Shown: positions 49,814 through 59,834, numbered from the stretch's first letter. The stretch is 64,000 nucleotides of DNA from JAFKFI01 sp963795435 (GCA_963795435.1 CAWCHV010000007.1:1364001-1428000), one strand, 5' to 3'. The notes: a model not told the origin generated them from the sequence alone. Translations and numbers: made by a program.

Positions 49814-52522
49814 TCAGGCGCGCGAGGACCGGCTGGCCGCGATCTCGCGACGGATCGCCAGTGCCAGATCGGCCGCCTGGAAGGGTTTTCGCAACACGGA
49901 CACCGCCCCCGGAAGTACCAGATCGTCGCTGTGTCCGGTGACAAGCAGGATCGGCAGTTCGGCATAAAGCTGGCGAATGTGAGCCGCGAGTTCCGCCCCG
50001 TTCATCTGCGGCATGGCGAAGTCGAGCAGGACCGCATCGAAATGCGAGTCCACGCGCTCAAGCGCCTCCACCCCATTGGCCGCCAGCACGACCGATGCGC
50101 CCAGCTCCTGCAGCAGATCGGCGGTGATCTCCCGAACGTCGGGATCGTCCTCCACGAGAAGGAGCGATAGGCCGGCGAGCGAGCGAGGCCCGCCCTCTTC
50201 AGTCGCGAGCGCCGTCCTGTCATCTTCCGACCGTGCCTGGGGAAGATAGACCGTCACGCTGGTGCCGGCGCCGGGATGGCTCGCGATGCGCACGCCGCCG
50301 CCCAATTGTTGGGCGACGCCGAGCACCTGCGGCAAGCCGAGCCCCGACCCTTTGCCCACCTCCTTGGTCGTGAAGAATGGCTCGAACGCGCGGGCGAGCA
50401 CGTCCGATGCCATGCCCACGCCGGCGTCGGCGACGGTCAGGGCGACGAAATTGCCGGGGGGTGGGTCCTCCGGTCGGCTCGGGCGATCGATTGTCACGTT
50501 CTCGGTGCGGATGGTCAGCCTGCCGCCCTCCGGCATCGCGTCGCGCGCGTTGATGGCGAGGTTGAGGACGACCAGCTCGAGTTGCGTCGAATCTGCGAGC
50601 GCCCGGCGCAGATCCGGGGCCGGCTCGATATCCACCTGGACGGTTCCGCCCAGTGTGCTTCGCAACAGCATCGCCATCGACTGGACCAGCTGGTTGACGT
50701 CCACGGCCTCGGCCTGAAGCCGCTGCTTGCGTGCGAAAGCCAGCAGTTGCCCGGTCAGCTTCGCGCCGCGATCGGCGGCCCGCATGGCATTCTCGACCAG
50801 ACGCCCGATGCGCGGATCCGTCACGCGCCGTCCCAGGATTTCCAGATTGCCCAGGATCGCGGTCAACAGATTATTGAAATCGTGCGCGACTCCGCCGGTG
50901 AGCTGGCCGATCGCCTCCATGCGCTGAGCCCGGCGCAACGCCTCTTCGGCCTCCAGCCGCGCGGTGACGTCCTCGAGCGCGACCACGCCGAGCACGATCT
51001 CTCCGGCGCTGTCGCGCACTGGGGCGGCGCTGACCTCGAACGTAGCCCGCCGGCCGTCTCCCGTATCGAACGGCTGCCGCTTGCGCTCGGTCACCTCGCC
51101 ATCCCGGATGGCGCGCACGAGGGCGTATTCGGTTGCGTCGAGCGGCTTCCCCTTCGGGTCGATCGCGCCCATCCCGGCGAAACTCCGCCATTCGCGCACG
51201 CCGGACATGTCGCGGCCCATCATCTTCCGTGCCGCCGCGTTCTGGAACACGACGGCCCCGGTTCTGGTGGCCACCATCACCCCGAACGGCAGTTGCTGAA
51301 GGATCGCCCCAAGCCGCGTCCGCTCCGCCGACAGCTCCCGGTTGGCCTGCTCGAACTCCCTGGTGCGCTGCGCCACGCGCGCTTCGAGGCTCTCATTGAG
51401 CTGCCGCAGAGTGGCCTCGGCGCGCTTCATCTCGGTCACGTCCCGCACGATGCCCAGCGCCCGCACCGGCCGGCGGTTCGCGTCGAACATCACGCGGCCA
51501 TGCAGCGAGAGCCAGCGCTCCTCGCCGTCATCATAGCGGCGGATGCGGAACTCGTTCTGATATCCGCCGCCGCGTTCTGGTTCGAACGCACGCCGGTATT
51601 GCTCGTCCGTCCGGGGCTCGTCCTCGGGATGGATCAGGCCGCCGAGCAGCTCGCGCGAGGGTTCGATATCCGGCGGCAGCCCGAGCAATGCCCGAGCCGT
51701 CTCGGACCAAGTCCGGCGGCCAGTCGCGACATCATGGTCCCAGGTACCAAGCCCGGTCGCACTGATCGCCAGCCGCAACCTTTCCTCGTTCTGCTGTAGC
51801 CGCTGCTCGGCGATTTTCCGGTCGGTGATGTCGAGCACCGTGCCGAGCATCCGCACCGGCGCCCGGTTCCGGTCGAAGATGGAGCGACCCCTGGCCAGCA
51901 GCCATCGCTCGGTTGGATTGGTCAGTCCCACGACCCGGAACTCGCAGTCGAACAGGCCGGAGCCGGACGGATCGATCGCCGCGCGGTATGCCGCGAGCAC
52001 CCAGTCCCGATCGTCACGATGCAGCGCCCGCGCGAATGTCGCCGTCCCCTCGATCGGCAGGTCCGCCGGCGCGCCGTACATCGCACGGGTGCGCTCGTCC
52101 CAGAACAGCCGATCCGCTGCAATCTCGTGATCCCACAGACCGAGGCCGGTCGTGTCGAGCGCAAGCTGCAGCCGCTCCTCGCCGCGCCGCTGGGCCGTGA
52201 TGTCGCGGAACCGCACGGCCAGGGCCTGCTCCGGCAGGGGGTAGAGCCGGAAATTGAACAGCTTGCCGGCGAACTCCATGTCGAAGCTGGAGATCACCTG
52301 ATCGGCCATCACCCGCCGCAGTTCGATTTCGGCTCCGGTGCCGGCGAGCGAGATAGGCGAATTCCAGTGGTTGCGTCCGAGCAGATCCCGTCGCGAGAAC
52401 CCCAGCGCGGCCTCCGCCGCCGTGTTCACGAAAATGCAGGTCCACGCGCCGTCGAACGCCACGAAACCGTCCGCCATGTGCTCGAGCACGGCGGATGCGT
52501 CGAAGCGCCCAGTGGACGCCAT
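49814..52522 (-). CDS. Multi-PAS hybrid histidine kinase with C-terminal receiver
   Basis: About 902 residues. Four PAS-like domains (roughly 8-120, 125-250, 255-385 and 425-545), with a coiled segment (LEARVAQRTREFEQANREL) before the last; then HisKA with the phospho-acceptor His in GGVAHDFNNLLTAILGNLEILGRR, an HATPase domain, and a receiver domain with the acidic pair LLLVEDDPD and phospho-Asp in VLLDFAMPQ. No membrane segment, so it senses inside the cell through PAS ligands. Start: ATG at 52522 preferred to a TTG at 52573; neither has a good ribosome site. No separate response regulator adjoins it. Confidence 0.88.
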   Translation of the reverse strand: MASTGRFDASAVLEHMADGFVAFDGAWTCIFVNTAAEAALGFSRRDLLGRNHWNSPISLAGTGAEIELRRVMADQVISSFDMEFAGKLFNFRLYPLPEQALAVRFRDITAQRRGEERLQLALDTTGLGLWDHEIAADRLFWDERTRAMYGAPADLPIEGTATFARALHRDDRDWVLAAYRAAIDPSGSGLFDCEFRVVGLTNPTERWLLARGRSIFDRNRAPVRMLGTVLDITDRKIAEQRLQQNEERLRLAISATGLGTWDHDVATGRRTWSETARALLGLPPDIEPSRELLGGLIHPEDEPRTDEQYRRAFEPERGGGYQNEFRIRRYDDGEERWLSLHGRVMFDANRRPVRALGIVRDVTEMKRAEATLRQLNESLEARVAQRTREFEQANRELSAERTRLGAILQQLPFGVMVATRTGAVVFQNAAARKMMGRDMSGVREWRSFAGMGAIDPKGKPLDATEYALVRAIRDGEVTERKRQPFDTGDGRRATFEVSAAPVRDSAGEIVLGVVALEDVTARLEAEEALRRAQRMEAIGQLTGGVAHDFNNLLTAILGNLEILGRRVTDPRIGRLVENAMRAADRGAKLTGQLLAFARKQRLQAEAVDVNQLVQSMAMLLRSTLGGTVQVDIEPAPDLRRALADSTQLELVVLNLAINARDAMPEGGRLTIRTENVTIDRPSRPEDPPPGNFVALTVADAGVGMASDVLARAFEPFFTTKEVGKGSGLGLPQVLGVAQQLGGGVRIASHPGAGTSVTVYLPQARSEDDRTALATEEGGPRSLAGLSLLLVEDDPDVREITADLLQELGASVVLAANGVEALERVDSHFDAVLLDFAMPQMNGAELAAHIRQLYAELPILLVTGHSDDLVLPGAVSVLRKPFQAADLALAIRREIAASRSSRA

Positions 52523-52610
52523 CTGGCTTCTGGACAGGTCCCCGCCCTTTCCCCCTTCGGCGGCGCGCGTCAATGGGCGCGGGACAAGCCAGCCGCGCCG
52601 CGCGGCCGCA

Positions 52611-53669
52611 TCAAACGATCCAGGATTCCGCCCCTTGGTTCGTGAAGTGGACGCCGCTCGCGGTGCCGCCCGCCTGGTTCAGGGCGCGCACCACCGGCAC
52701 GCGGTGCTGCGGCGGCACGATGAACATCATGAACCCGCCGCCCCCCGCGCCAGACACCTTGCCGCCGGTCGCGCCGCTGCGCAGCGCCAACTCGTAAAGC
52801 TGCTCGATCTGGTCGGTGCTGACACCGCTCGCCGTGCGCTTCTTGGCAAGCCACGAGCGGTTCAGGATATCCGCCATCTTCGGGACCCGGCCGCGCAGCA
52901 GCGCGTCCTTCATCTCGATCGCGTCGCGCTTGAGCTGGTGCAGGCTGTCCAGCGTGCTTCCGCCCGGCGCCGCCATGAGCCGCTGCTGCTCGGCGATGAT
53001 CGCGTCGGAACTGCGCGAGACGCCGGTAAAGCAGATCACGATCGAGGTCTCGAGCTCGTTCAATACCGGCGCGACGATCCGCAGCGGGTTCACGATCACC
53101 TGGTTGCCAGCCAGGAACTCGATGAAGTTGGTGCCGCCGAACGTCGCCGCGTACTGGTCCTGCTTGCCCCCGGCGAGACCGAGATCAACCCGCTCGATCT
53201 CGTAGGCGAGGTGGGCCACGTCGTACGGTCCGAGCGGCGCCTGCAGAAATGTCGTGAACGCCTCGACCAGCGCCACCACCAGCGCCGAGGAGGAACCGAG
53301 GCCGGAGCCGGCCGGGGCGTCGACATAGGAGGTGATGCGGATCGGCGGCAACACGCCCTCGCCGTACTGGCGTACCATCCGCCGCGTGACCCCCGCATGA
53401 AGTTTCAGGCGGGCGGCCGCGATTGCCTCCGCGTCGGCCGCGAAGTTCTCCTCCAGGGCCAGATCGGGCGCGACGAAATGCACCCGCCCGTCCGGCGAGG
53501 GCTCGATGAAGGCATAGGCATAGCGGTCGATCGTGGTGTTCAGCACCGCTCCGCCAAAATCGTCGCAATAAGGCGCGAGATCGGTGCCGCCGCCCGCCAG
53601 GCCGAGCCGAAGCGGCACGCGGGCCCGAACTGTCGCGAGATCGATCGCCGGCTTCTTCTCGATCAGCAA
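52611..53669 (-). CDS. hddA: D-glycero-D-manno-heptose 7-phosphate kinase
   Basis: 352 residues of the GHMP kinase family: N-terminal RVPLRLGLAGGGTDLAPYCDDFGG, the ATP loop PAGSGLGSSSALVVALVEAF and the C-terminal KVSGAGGGGFMMFIV. With gmhA and a GmhB/HddC fusion directly upstream, it phosphorylates heptose-7-phosphate at C1 in the GDP-heptose route. Starts at TTG with AGAGGAAATT just upstream. Confidence 0.9.
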   Translation of the reverse strand: MLIEKKPAIDLATVRARVPLRLGLAGGGTDLAPYCDDFGGAVLNTTIDRYAYAFIEPSPDGRVHFVAPDLALEENFAADAEAIAAARLKLHAGVTRRMVRQYGEGVLPPIRITSYVDAPAGSGLGSSSALVVALVEAFTTFLQAPLGPYDVAHLAYEIERVDLGLAGGKQDQYAATFGGTNFIEFLAGNQVIVNPLRIVAPVLNELETSIVICFTGVSRSSDAIIAEQQRLMAAPGGSTLDSLHQLKRDAIEMKDALLRGRVPKMADILNRSWLAKKRTASGVSTDQIEQLYELALRSGATGGKVSGAGGGGFMMFIVPPQHRVPVVRALNQAGGTASGVHFTNQGAESWIV

Positions 53670-53690
53670 AATTTCCTCTCCGCTTGCCGC

Positions 53691-54911
53691 CTATGGTCGC
53701 AGGATCGGCCCGACGAAGGAAGCGAGATCGCCGCCAGGGAACAGATGCCCCGCGATCCCCGCCGCCCCCGCGGCCTCGATGTCCCTGGGCTGATCCCCGA
53801 CGAGCACGCACAACGCCGGATCGAGCTCCCACTTCCGCATCAGGTCGAGGATCATGCCCGGCTCCGGCTTGCGCCAGTCGCTCGCGCGTCGATAGGCCGG
53901 CAGCACCGCCTCCTCGTGGAACGGGCAGTAGCGGATGTCGTCGATGGTGCCGCCATGCCGGCGAACCTCGTCCGTCATCCAGGCGTGCAGCGAACGCACC
54001 GCCGCCTCGTCGTAGTGGCCGCGCGCGACGCCGGATTGGTTGGTCACGACGAACACGTGCCAGCCCGCCTCGGTCGCCATGCGGATCGCCTCGACGGCGC
54101 CGGAGATCCATTCAAAGCGCTCACGGGTGCCGACCCAGCCGTGATCGACGTTGATGACGCCGTCGCGGTCGAGAAAGAGCGCCTGGCGGCGCATCCGCGC
54201 CGGCAGCTCGCCTCGCGCGCGCTCCAAATCCTCCGGGACGCCGATGTCGCGAAAATAGCCGTCGGCCGGCAGTCCCCGCAGGACGCCGCGCGCGGCCAGG
54301 CGCGGCATCGCCTCGCCCTCCAGCGAGCATTGCGGTGCGAGGCTTTCCACCAAACGCCGGTCGAACAGATAGACCCCGCCATTGATCAATCCGGCGCTGC
54401 CCGGCGCCGGACGCTCGCGGAACGCGGTGATCCGATCACCGTCGAGCTCGACCACACCGTATCGCGAGGCGTCGGGCATCCGCCGCAGCACGACACGGCC
54501 CAGCACGTCCTCCCCGTCCTCGGCCGAGGCCGCGAGCAGGCGCGCCAGATTGCAGTCGAACAGCGAGTCGCCGTTGCAGAGCAGGAAGCGCTCGTCGAGC
54601 CGGTCCCGCGCATGGAACACGGCGCCGCCGGTGCCGGCGCGCAAGGGCTCCTCGGACAGCGTGATGCGCGCGCTCACCGGCAGCCTGTCGGCGATCGCGT
54701 GCAGGCTCTCCTCGATGCGGGCCGACAGATGCCCGCTCAGCAGCACAAACTCGGAGACCCCGAAGCGGACAAGCTCGCGCAACAGCCAGGCAAGGAACGG
54801 CCGGTCTCCGCAGGGCAGGATCGGCTTGGGTGTGTCCGCGGTGACCGCGCCGAGGCGCGTGCCCAACCCGCCGACCAGCACGGCGCATTGCCGGACGGTC
54901 GCCTGCCGCAC
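53691..54911 (-). CDS. Fused heptose-1-phosphate guanylyltransferase and heptose-bisphosphate phosphatase
   Basis: 406 residues with two enzymes in one chain. Residues about 8-232 are a sugar nucleotidyltransferase (VLVGGLGTRLGAVTADTPKPILP, CNGDSLFD, INGGVYLFD), matching HddC. Residues about 240-406 are a HAD phosphatase with FLDRDGVINVDHGWV, VVTNQSGVARGHYD and CPFHEEAV, matching GmhB. It therefore covers two consecutive or near-consecutive steps to GDP-D-glycero-alpha-D-manno-heptose. Starts at GTG, 5 bases after gmhA. Confidence 0.9.
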   Translation of the reverse strand: MRQATVRQCAVLVGGLGTRLGAVTADTPKPILPCGDRPFLAWLLRELVRFGVSEFVLLSGHLSARIEESLHAIADRLPVSARITLSEEPLRAGTGGAVFHARDRLDERFLLCNGDSLFDCNLARLLAASAEDGEDVLGRVVLRRMPDASRYGVVELDGDRITAFRERPAPGSAGLINGGVYLFDRRLVESLAPQCSLEGEAMPRLAARGVLRGLPADGYFRDIGVPEDLERARGELPARMRRQALFLDRDGVINVDHGWVGTRERFEWISGAVEAIRMATEAGWHVFVVTNQSGVARGHYDEAAVRSLHAWMTDEVRRHGGTIDDIRYCPFHEEAVLPAYRRASDWRKPEPGMILDLMRKWELDPALCVLVGDQPRDIEAAGAAGIAGHLFPGGDLASFVGPILRP

Positions 54912-54916
54912 CCGGT

Positions 54917-55534
54917 TCAGCCCGCGTCGGGTGGCGGGCAGAGGGCGCGCTCCACCAGCGCACAGATCAAATGAGCGGCGATGATGTGGATTTGCTGGAT
55001 GATCGGGGTCTTGTCGGATGGTGCCGCGAGCAGGAGGTCGGTGTTCGCGCGCATCTTTCCCCCGCTGGCGCCGCTGAAGCCCAACGTCACCAGGCCGCGT
55101 CCCCGTGAGGCCTCCAGCGCGCGCAGCACGTTGGGCGAGTTGCCGGAGGTCGAGATGCCGAGAAATACGTCGCCCGGCTGGCCCAGACCGAGCACCTGCC
55201 GCTCGAATACGTGCTCGTAGCCATAGTCGTTCGCCGTCGCGGTGAGCGCCGACGTGTCGGTCGTGAGGGCGATCGCCGGGAGCGGCGCGCGGTCGTACAT
55301 CAGGCGCGAGATGAATTCGCCCGCGATATGCTGCGCGTCGGCGGCACTGCCGCCGTTGCCCGCGATCAGCAGCTTCCGCCCGTCGCGCATCGCCCCCGCG
55401 ATGGCGTCCGACATCGCGAACATCAGGTCTTGCGCTCCGCCATCGGCGGCGAAGCCGGCCACCGAACGCGCGGTCTCGGCCAGATAGTCGGCGGCGAAGC
55501 GCCGGTCCGTGGCGCTATCAACTGGCGAAATCAA
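54917..55534 (-). CDS. gmhA: Sedoheptulose-7-phosphate isomerase
   Basis: 205 residues with a SIS domain: KLLIAGNGGSAADAQHIAGEF, LGISTSGNSPNVLRAL, and active-site residues in APSDKTPIIQQIHIIAAHL. It converts sedoheptulose-7-phosphate to D-glycero-D-manno-heptose-7-phosphate. A TTG start is used. First of the three heptose genes; the 105-base gap upstream separates it from the glycosyltransferases. Confidence 0.93.
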   Translation of the reverse strand: MISPVDSATDRRFAADYLAETARSVAGFAADGGAQDLMFAMSDAIAGAMRDGRKLLIAGNGGSAADAQHIAGEFISRLMYDRAPLPAIALTTDTSALTATANDYGYEHVFERQVLGLGQPGDVFLGISTSGNSPNVLRALEASRGRGLVTLGFSGASGGKMRANTDLLLAAPSDKTPIIQQIHIIAAHLICALVERALCPPPDAG

Positions 55535-55639
55535 GCTCGGCCCCCGCTGGCGGTCATGTCCCGGCGCTGACGCAACGGGCGCCGTCCGTATACCCCGACG
55601 CGGTCCAGCCCCGCAATTGACGCTTGGCCGACCGGCAGC

Positions 55640-56851
55640 TCAGTCGAGCAGCCCCGCGAACCCGCTTGAGACCAGGGCGCGGTAGGCTGCGGCCAGAATC
55701 TCGGGCTGACGGCTGTCGCGGACCCGGCGGAGTGCCGCGACCTGCGCGTCGTAGCGGCCCTGGTCCATGTCGGCGAGCACCGCCTCGACCGCGTCGCGCA
55801 GCCCGCTCTCGTCGTCGCACGCGACGCCGATTGCGCCGAACCGGTCGAACAAGTGCCGCACCAATGGCACGCCCGTGGCGATCACCGGCTTCAGCCAGGT
55901 GATCGCGTCGATCAGCGCGCCGCTGGCCGAGAGATTGTAGTAGCCCTCGCGGAACGGCAGCAGGACGTAGTGCATCGCGGCGAGGCGCGTCACGAACTCG
56001 GCGCGCGACAAATGCTCCCCGGTGGGTGGATCGGCCAGCACGGCGAGCGGCCCGAGATCGGCCCCGGGTACCGGCCGCCCGATCAGGTGGAACGCGATCC
56101 GTTCGCCATGCCGGGCCTTGAGGTCGCGCGCCAGGGCCAGGAACACGTCGAACCCCTTGGCCTTCGTCGCCTGGCCGACGAAGCCGATGCGGATCGGCGG
56201 CGCCATTCGCGCCGAGTTCTGATCCGGCAGTTCCGCCACGTTGACCGGCAACGGCAATACGTCGGTCCGCGCCGCCGCGGCGGGCGCGATCCGCGCCAGC
56301 GCGTCCTTGATCGGCTGCTCCAATACGAGAAAGCGAAGCCGCGCGGGGCTCCTCGGGATAGGGACGGGCAAGGATAGCGACGAGGCCAGATCGAACCGGC
56401 GGGTCAGCGGGTTGCGCGGTCGCCATTCGGTTATTTCGTTGAGATTGCCGTGCAACCCGATCTGTACGCCGAGGTGCCGGCGCGGCAATCGGCCCAGCAG
56501 GGAGGCGGCGAAGATCGCCGTCGGGGTCGCCGAAATCAGCATCAGGAGACAACCCTCATCCGGCGGAACGTCGCGCAGCGCGGATCGCAACGTGGCGAGT
56601 TCCCGCCGAAACCGCCGGCCGGAAACCACGTGCGTCTTGCCGCGAAACAGCGGCGAGACCTCGATCGGCCGAAAATGGACATTGGCTAGTCCGGTCAGGG
56701 CTGGATCGCGGCGCAATTCCGCGATGTGGGATGCGTCGGCCAGGACCCGGACCTCTTGACGCGGAAAGGCCCGCGCGATGACCTGGATGGTGGCGCTGTT
56801 GCCGGGCGCATGGATCGCGCCGGTCCATGTCATCTCGCAGACAAGAATCAC
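55640..56851 (-). CDS. Glycosyltransferase-like protein of the exopolysaccharide locus
   Basis: 403 residues. The C-terminal half has a GT-B donor domain (IRIGFVGQATKAKGFDVFLALARDL, then LLPFREGYYNLSASGALIDAI and KPVIATG), while the N-terminal half (VILVCEMTWTGAIHAPGNSA) is less typical. The GTG start at 56851 overlaps the stop of the upstream glycosyltransferase (GTGA), so it is translated in step with it. Likely adds a sugar to the surface polysaccharide; donor and linkage unknown. Confidence 0.78.
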   Translation of the reverse strand: MILVCEMTWTGAIHAPGNSATIQVIARAFPRQEVRVLADASHIAELRRDPALTGLANVHFRPIEVSPLFRGKTHVVSGRRFRRELATLRSALRDVPPDEGCLLMLISATPTAIFAASLLGRLPRRHLGVQIGLHGNLNEITEWRPRNPLTRRFDLASSLSLPVPIPRSPARLRFLVLEQPIKDALARIAPAAAARTDVLPLPVNVAELPDQNSARMAPPIRIGFVGQATKAKGFDVFLALARDLKARHGERIAFHLIGRPVPGADLGPLAVLADPPTGEHLSRAEFVTRLAAMHYVLLPFREGYYNLSASGALIDAITWLKPVIATGVPLVRHLFDRFGAIGVACDDESGLRDAVEAVLADMDQGRYDAQVAALRRVRDSRQPEILAAAYRALVSSGFAGLLD

Positions 56852-58092
56852 CGGCCGGTGCCCGAATAGGCCGGAACCCGGATTTCGCCGGCCGGTCCCG
56901 CCGGGGCGGGTGTTCCTGCGCTCAGCACGCGCCGGAATAGAGCGAGCTGACCTTCGGTGGTCGCCGCCCAACCGAAGCGCTCGGCATAGGCACGGGTCGC
57001 CGCGCGGTCGCGGGGGGCGGCGAACAGGGCGCGCACGCCCGCGGCGATCCCGTCGGGGCTGTTCTCCGGCGCGATTACGCCGGCTTCGGAGCCCTGCACG
57101 ACCTCGGGATTGCCCGGGATCGGACTGGCGACCACCGGGGTCCCGCACGCCATCGCCTCCAGGAGCACGTTGGCCCAACCCTCCCGGCTCGACGCCAGGA
57201 CGAGCGCGTCGGCGGCCGAATAGAACAGGGGCAACTCAGCGTGGGGTCGGGAGCCTAGCAGGCGCACCCGCCCGCCCAGCCCGTGCCGGGCGATCAGCCC
57301 CTCCAGCCGGTCGCGCTCACCCCCCTCTCCCAGGATCAGCAGATCATGGTCGGGCAGCAGGCGCATCGCCTCGATGACGCGGTGATGACCCTTCCGCTCC
57401 ACCAGCAGACCCACCGAGATCAGCGTCGGGCGGCTCAATCCCAGCCTGCTTCGCGCGGCGGGGCGGTCGACCGGATGAAACAGCGCGGTGTCGACGCCGT
57501 TGCGCAGCACCTCCACGCTTTCCGGTGCGGCGCCAAGCTCCACCAGAGCAGCCTTGAGCGCGGCGCTCACCGCGATCAGGCCGTCGGCCTGCTTGATCGC
57601 CTGACGCAGCAGCTTCCGCGGCACCGCGTAATTCGGCAGTTCCGTCACATCCGAACCGCGCGCCGTCACGACGACCGGCAGGCCGAAGCGCCGTCCGAGC
57701 CAGACCGCCGCCACCCCGTCCGGATAGAAGTAATGCGCGTCGATCAGGTCGAAACGCTGTCCTTGCCGAAGCATTCGGTCGAGCGCCCGCGCGCTGGCCT
57801 GGAAGAGCAGCCAGGGTGCGACGGACATGCCGAATTTGGGAATGACGGGAAAACGGGGATGGTGCACGGCGAGCGCGGCGCGCATCTCCGATCGAGGCAC
57901 CCTGGCGTGGCGACCCCACTCGCCGAACCGGGGATTGGCGCTCGGAAAGAACGGGACCGGGGCGAGCACGGTGCTTTCGGCCTGCCCGCTGCCGAGCAGA
58001 TCGCGCAGCCGGTTCTCGACAAAGATGCCGTGGTTCGGCCGCTCCCGGTTGGGAAAGAGGGTGGTGTAGGTCAGCAGCCGCAGCGGCCTCAT
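56848..58092 (-). CDS. GT4-family glycosyltransferase
   Basis: 414 residues with the GT-B fold. N-terminal RLLTYTTLFPNRERPNHGIFVENRL, middle FDLIDAHYFYPDGVAAVWL and TARGSDV, donor domain VGLLVERKGHHRVIEAM and the GT4 Glu motif SSREGWANVLLEAMACGTPVVAS. The pattern is that of PEP-CTERM/exosortase-locus glycosyltransferases. The ATG at 58092 comes one base before the small gene's stop. Donor unknown. Confidence 0.88.
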   Translation of the reverse strand: MRPLRLLTYTTLFPNRERPNHGIFVENRLRDLLGSGQAESTVLAPVPFFPSANPRFGEWGRHARVPRSEMRAALAVHHPRFPVIPKFGMSVAPWLLFQASARALDRMLRQGQRFDLIDAHYFYPDGVAAVWLGRRFGLPVVVTARGSDVTELPNYAVPRKLLRQAIKQADGLIAVSAALKAALVELGAAPESVEVLRNGVDTALFHPVDRPAARSRLGLSRPTLISVGLLVERKGHHRVIEAMRLLPDHDLLILGEGGERDRLEGLIARHGLGGRVRLLGSRPHAELPLFYSAADALVLASSREGWANVLLEAMACGTPVVASPIPGNPEVVQGSEAGVIAPENSPDGIAAGVRALFAAPRDRAATRAYAERFGWAATTEGQLALFRRVLSAGTPAPAGPAGEIRVPAYSGTGR

Positions 58093-58093
58093 G

Positions 58094-58276
58094 TCACCCG
58101 CGCCTGCGTCCCGGCGCGGCGCGCTGCCAGCGACGCGGTTCGGCGGGCGGTGGACGCTCCATCCAGCGGGCATCGAACGGCCAGAACTGCTTGGTCGGCT
58201 TGCTGAAATCGCGGAGCGACCAGAGCACGACCCAGAAGAACCCGACGCAGGCCATCAGGAACCAGATGCTATCCAT
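58094..58276 (-). CDS. Small single-pass membrane protein
   Basis: 60 residues: one N-terminal hydrophobic helix (SIWFLMACVGFFWVVLWSL, about 3-21) followed by a basic, aromatic tail (FSKPTKQFWPFDARWMERPPP). Its start overlaps the end of the polymerase/ligase gene by 8 bases and its stop abuts the glycosyltransferase start. Conserved aromatic content after the helix and tight packing between genes support coding. Possibly a membrane anchor or partner of the glycan machinery; I do not recognise a family. Confidence 0.6.
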   Translation of the reverse strand: MDSIWFLMACVGFFWVVLWSLRDFSKPTKQFWPFDARWMERPPPAEPRRWQRAAPGRRRG

Positions 58277-59735
58277 CGAGGCCCGTCCTTGCAGCGGACC
58301 GGCCCGGTGCGGCCAGCCGGCCCGGACCCCGCTGACCCGAAAGCGTCCCGCCGCGGGCGCCTGCCCCTGACAGTCGCGGACCGGGGATCTGCCCGGCCTG
58401 GGTCGCCGCCCCGGCGATCGGCAGACCCGGAAGCGGCATCCCGGGCAGCGGGTTCGGCCGCCAGGCGGGTCCCGCTGCCAACGCGACCCCGGCGTTCCGA
58501 GCCGCCTCCCGCACGAGCATCCGCGTGGCGGCGATGACCACCAGGAAGGTGAAATAGAAATCCCAGTATCCCAGCGAAAGGAACGTCCCCGAAACCATGT
58601 ACGCAACGATCGATACCTGCGCCATCCGCGCCAGATCCCGGCTCCATTGCAGGCCCGGGATGCGTTTGCTTTCGCGCTGGATGGCGAATGTGTTGAGGAT
58701 CGCCACGCCCGAGATCGCGAGCCACACCAGGAAGGTCGGGAAGCCGTGCTCTCCCAGCGTCTCGAACCAGATGCTGTGCACGGCGCGCGGCAAGGTTCCC
58801 GGAGCGTACTCGTCCATGACCGACTGGGTATACGGGCCCATGAAGCCGGTGCCGGTCAGCGGCCTGGCGACCGCCATGTGCCAGGCGGCGCGCCACATGG
58901 CCAAGCGCGACTCACCGGACTGCGTCTGCTCGGCGTCCTGCAGCGTCCACATCCGGTCCTGCCACTCCTGCGGCATCACGCTGATCGCGGCGGCCACCGC
59001 GACAACGATGACGACGCCGGTGACGATCTTTTTCGGGCTGCGCAGCCAGAGCACGAAGGAAACGGCGGCAAGGCCGACCAGCGCGCCCCGGGAATAGCTG
59101 CCGACGACGGAAAAGAGCGTCAGGATCATGCCGAGCAGGAGCCCGATCCGGACGATGCGGTGGGCGGATTGCATTCGCAGATAGTTGATCACCGGCAGCG
59201 TCACCAACAGGCCGGCGGCAAGATGGTTGTTGTCAGCGATCATGCTGGCGGGCGGACCCATGATGCGCCCCCCGCCGCCCGTGAGCAGCGTGAAGCCGCC
59301 GCCTTTCACGCCGTAGTATCCGAGCGAGATCACCATGACCCAGAGCAGCGCGTGAATACGGTGCCGGTCGGTGAGCAGCGCGGCCGTTACCAGCAGGAAG
59401 AAGAAGACCTTGGCCACAAACTCCCATTTCGATTCGACCGGATCGAACGGCGCGAGGGCCACGATGGAGGTCAGCGTGATGCAGATGAGAAACAGCAGGA
59501 TGAGCAGGGTCGTGGCGTTGACCGGCAGCCGTTTCGGCTCGCGCGCCACGACGCAGCCGATCAGCGTCACGACGGCGGTCATGTAGACCCACGGCACGCC
59601 GCCGGCGAAGCCCCAGGTAAATCGGTGCAGATTCGAGAACGAGATGAAGGAGAAGATCAGCACGCCCACGAACGGCCGCGCGAGCACGATCGGCAGCAGC
59701 GCCAGCATCTCGCAGAAGAATAGCACGGACCGCAT
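58269..59735 (-). CDS. O-antigen-ligase/polymerase family protein, exosortase-associated type
   Basis: 488 residues, with about ten to twelve hydrophobic helices up to residue 410 and a Gly/Pro/Ala-rich cytosolic tail. A large loop bears TGTGFMGPYTQSVMDEYAPGTLPRAVHSIWFETLGEHG, where Wzy/WaaL proteins have their catalytic region. The N-terminus (LPIVLARPFVGVLIFSFISFSNLHRFTWGF) matches the putative O-glycosylation ligases found with PEP-CTERM/exosortase A systems. It would polymerise or transfer lipid-linked glycan at the periplasmic face. Confidence 0.87.
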   Translation of the reverse strand: MRSVLFFCEMLALLPIVLARPFVGVLIFSFISFSNLHRFTWGFAGGVPWVYMTAVVTLIGCVVAREPKRLPVNATTLLILLFLICITLTSIVALAPFDPVESKWEFVAKVFFFLLVTAALLTDRHRIHALLWVMVISLGYYGVKGGGFTLLTGGGGRIMGPPASMIADNNHLAAGLLVTLPVINYLRMQSAHRIVRIGLLLGMILTLFSVVGSYSRGALVGLAAVSFVLWLRSPKKIVTGVVIVVAVAAAISVMPQEWQDRMWTLQDAEQTQSGESRLAMWRAAWHMAVARPLTGTGFMGPYTQSVMDEYAPGTLPRAVHSIWFETLGEHGFPTFLVWLAISGVAILNTFAIQRESKRIPGLQWSRDLARMAQVSIVAYMVSGTFLSLGYWDFYFTFLVVIAATRMLVREAARNAGVALAAGPAWRPNPLPGMPLPGLPIAGAATQAGQIPGPRLSGAGARGGTLSGQRGPGRLAAPGRSAARTGLDG

Positions 59736-59834
59736 GAGCAGCCTTTCTCGAAATTCGGTTCAGCCTACTGATGACGCGGGACACGCACCAGAATAGGTCG
59801 TCACTGGTCTCCGCGTCCCGCCCGCGGCCGTCGA

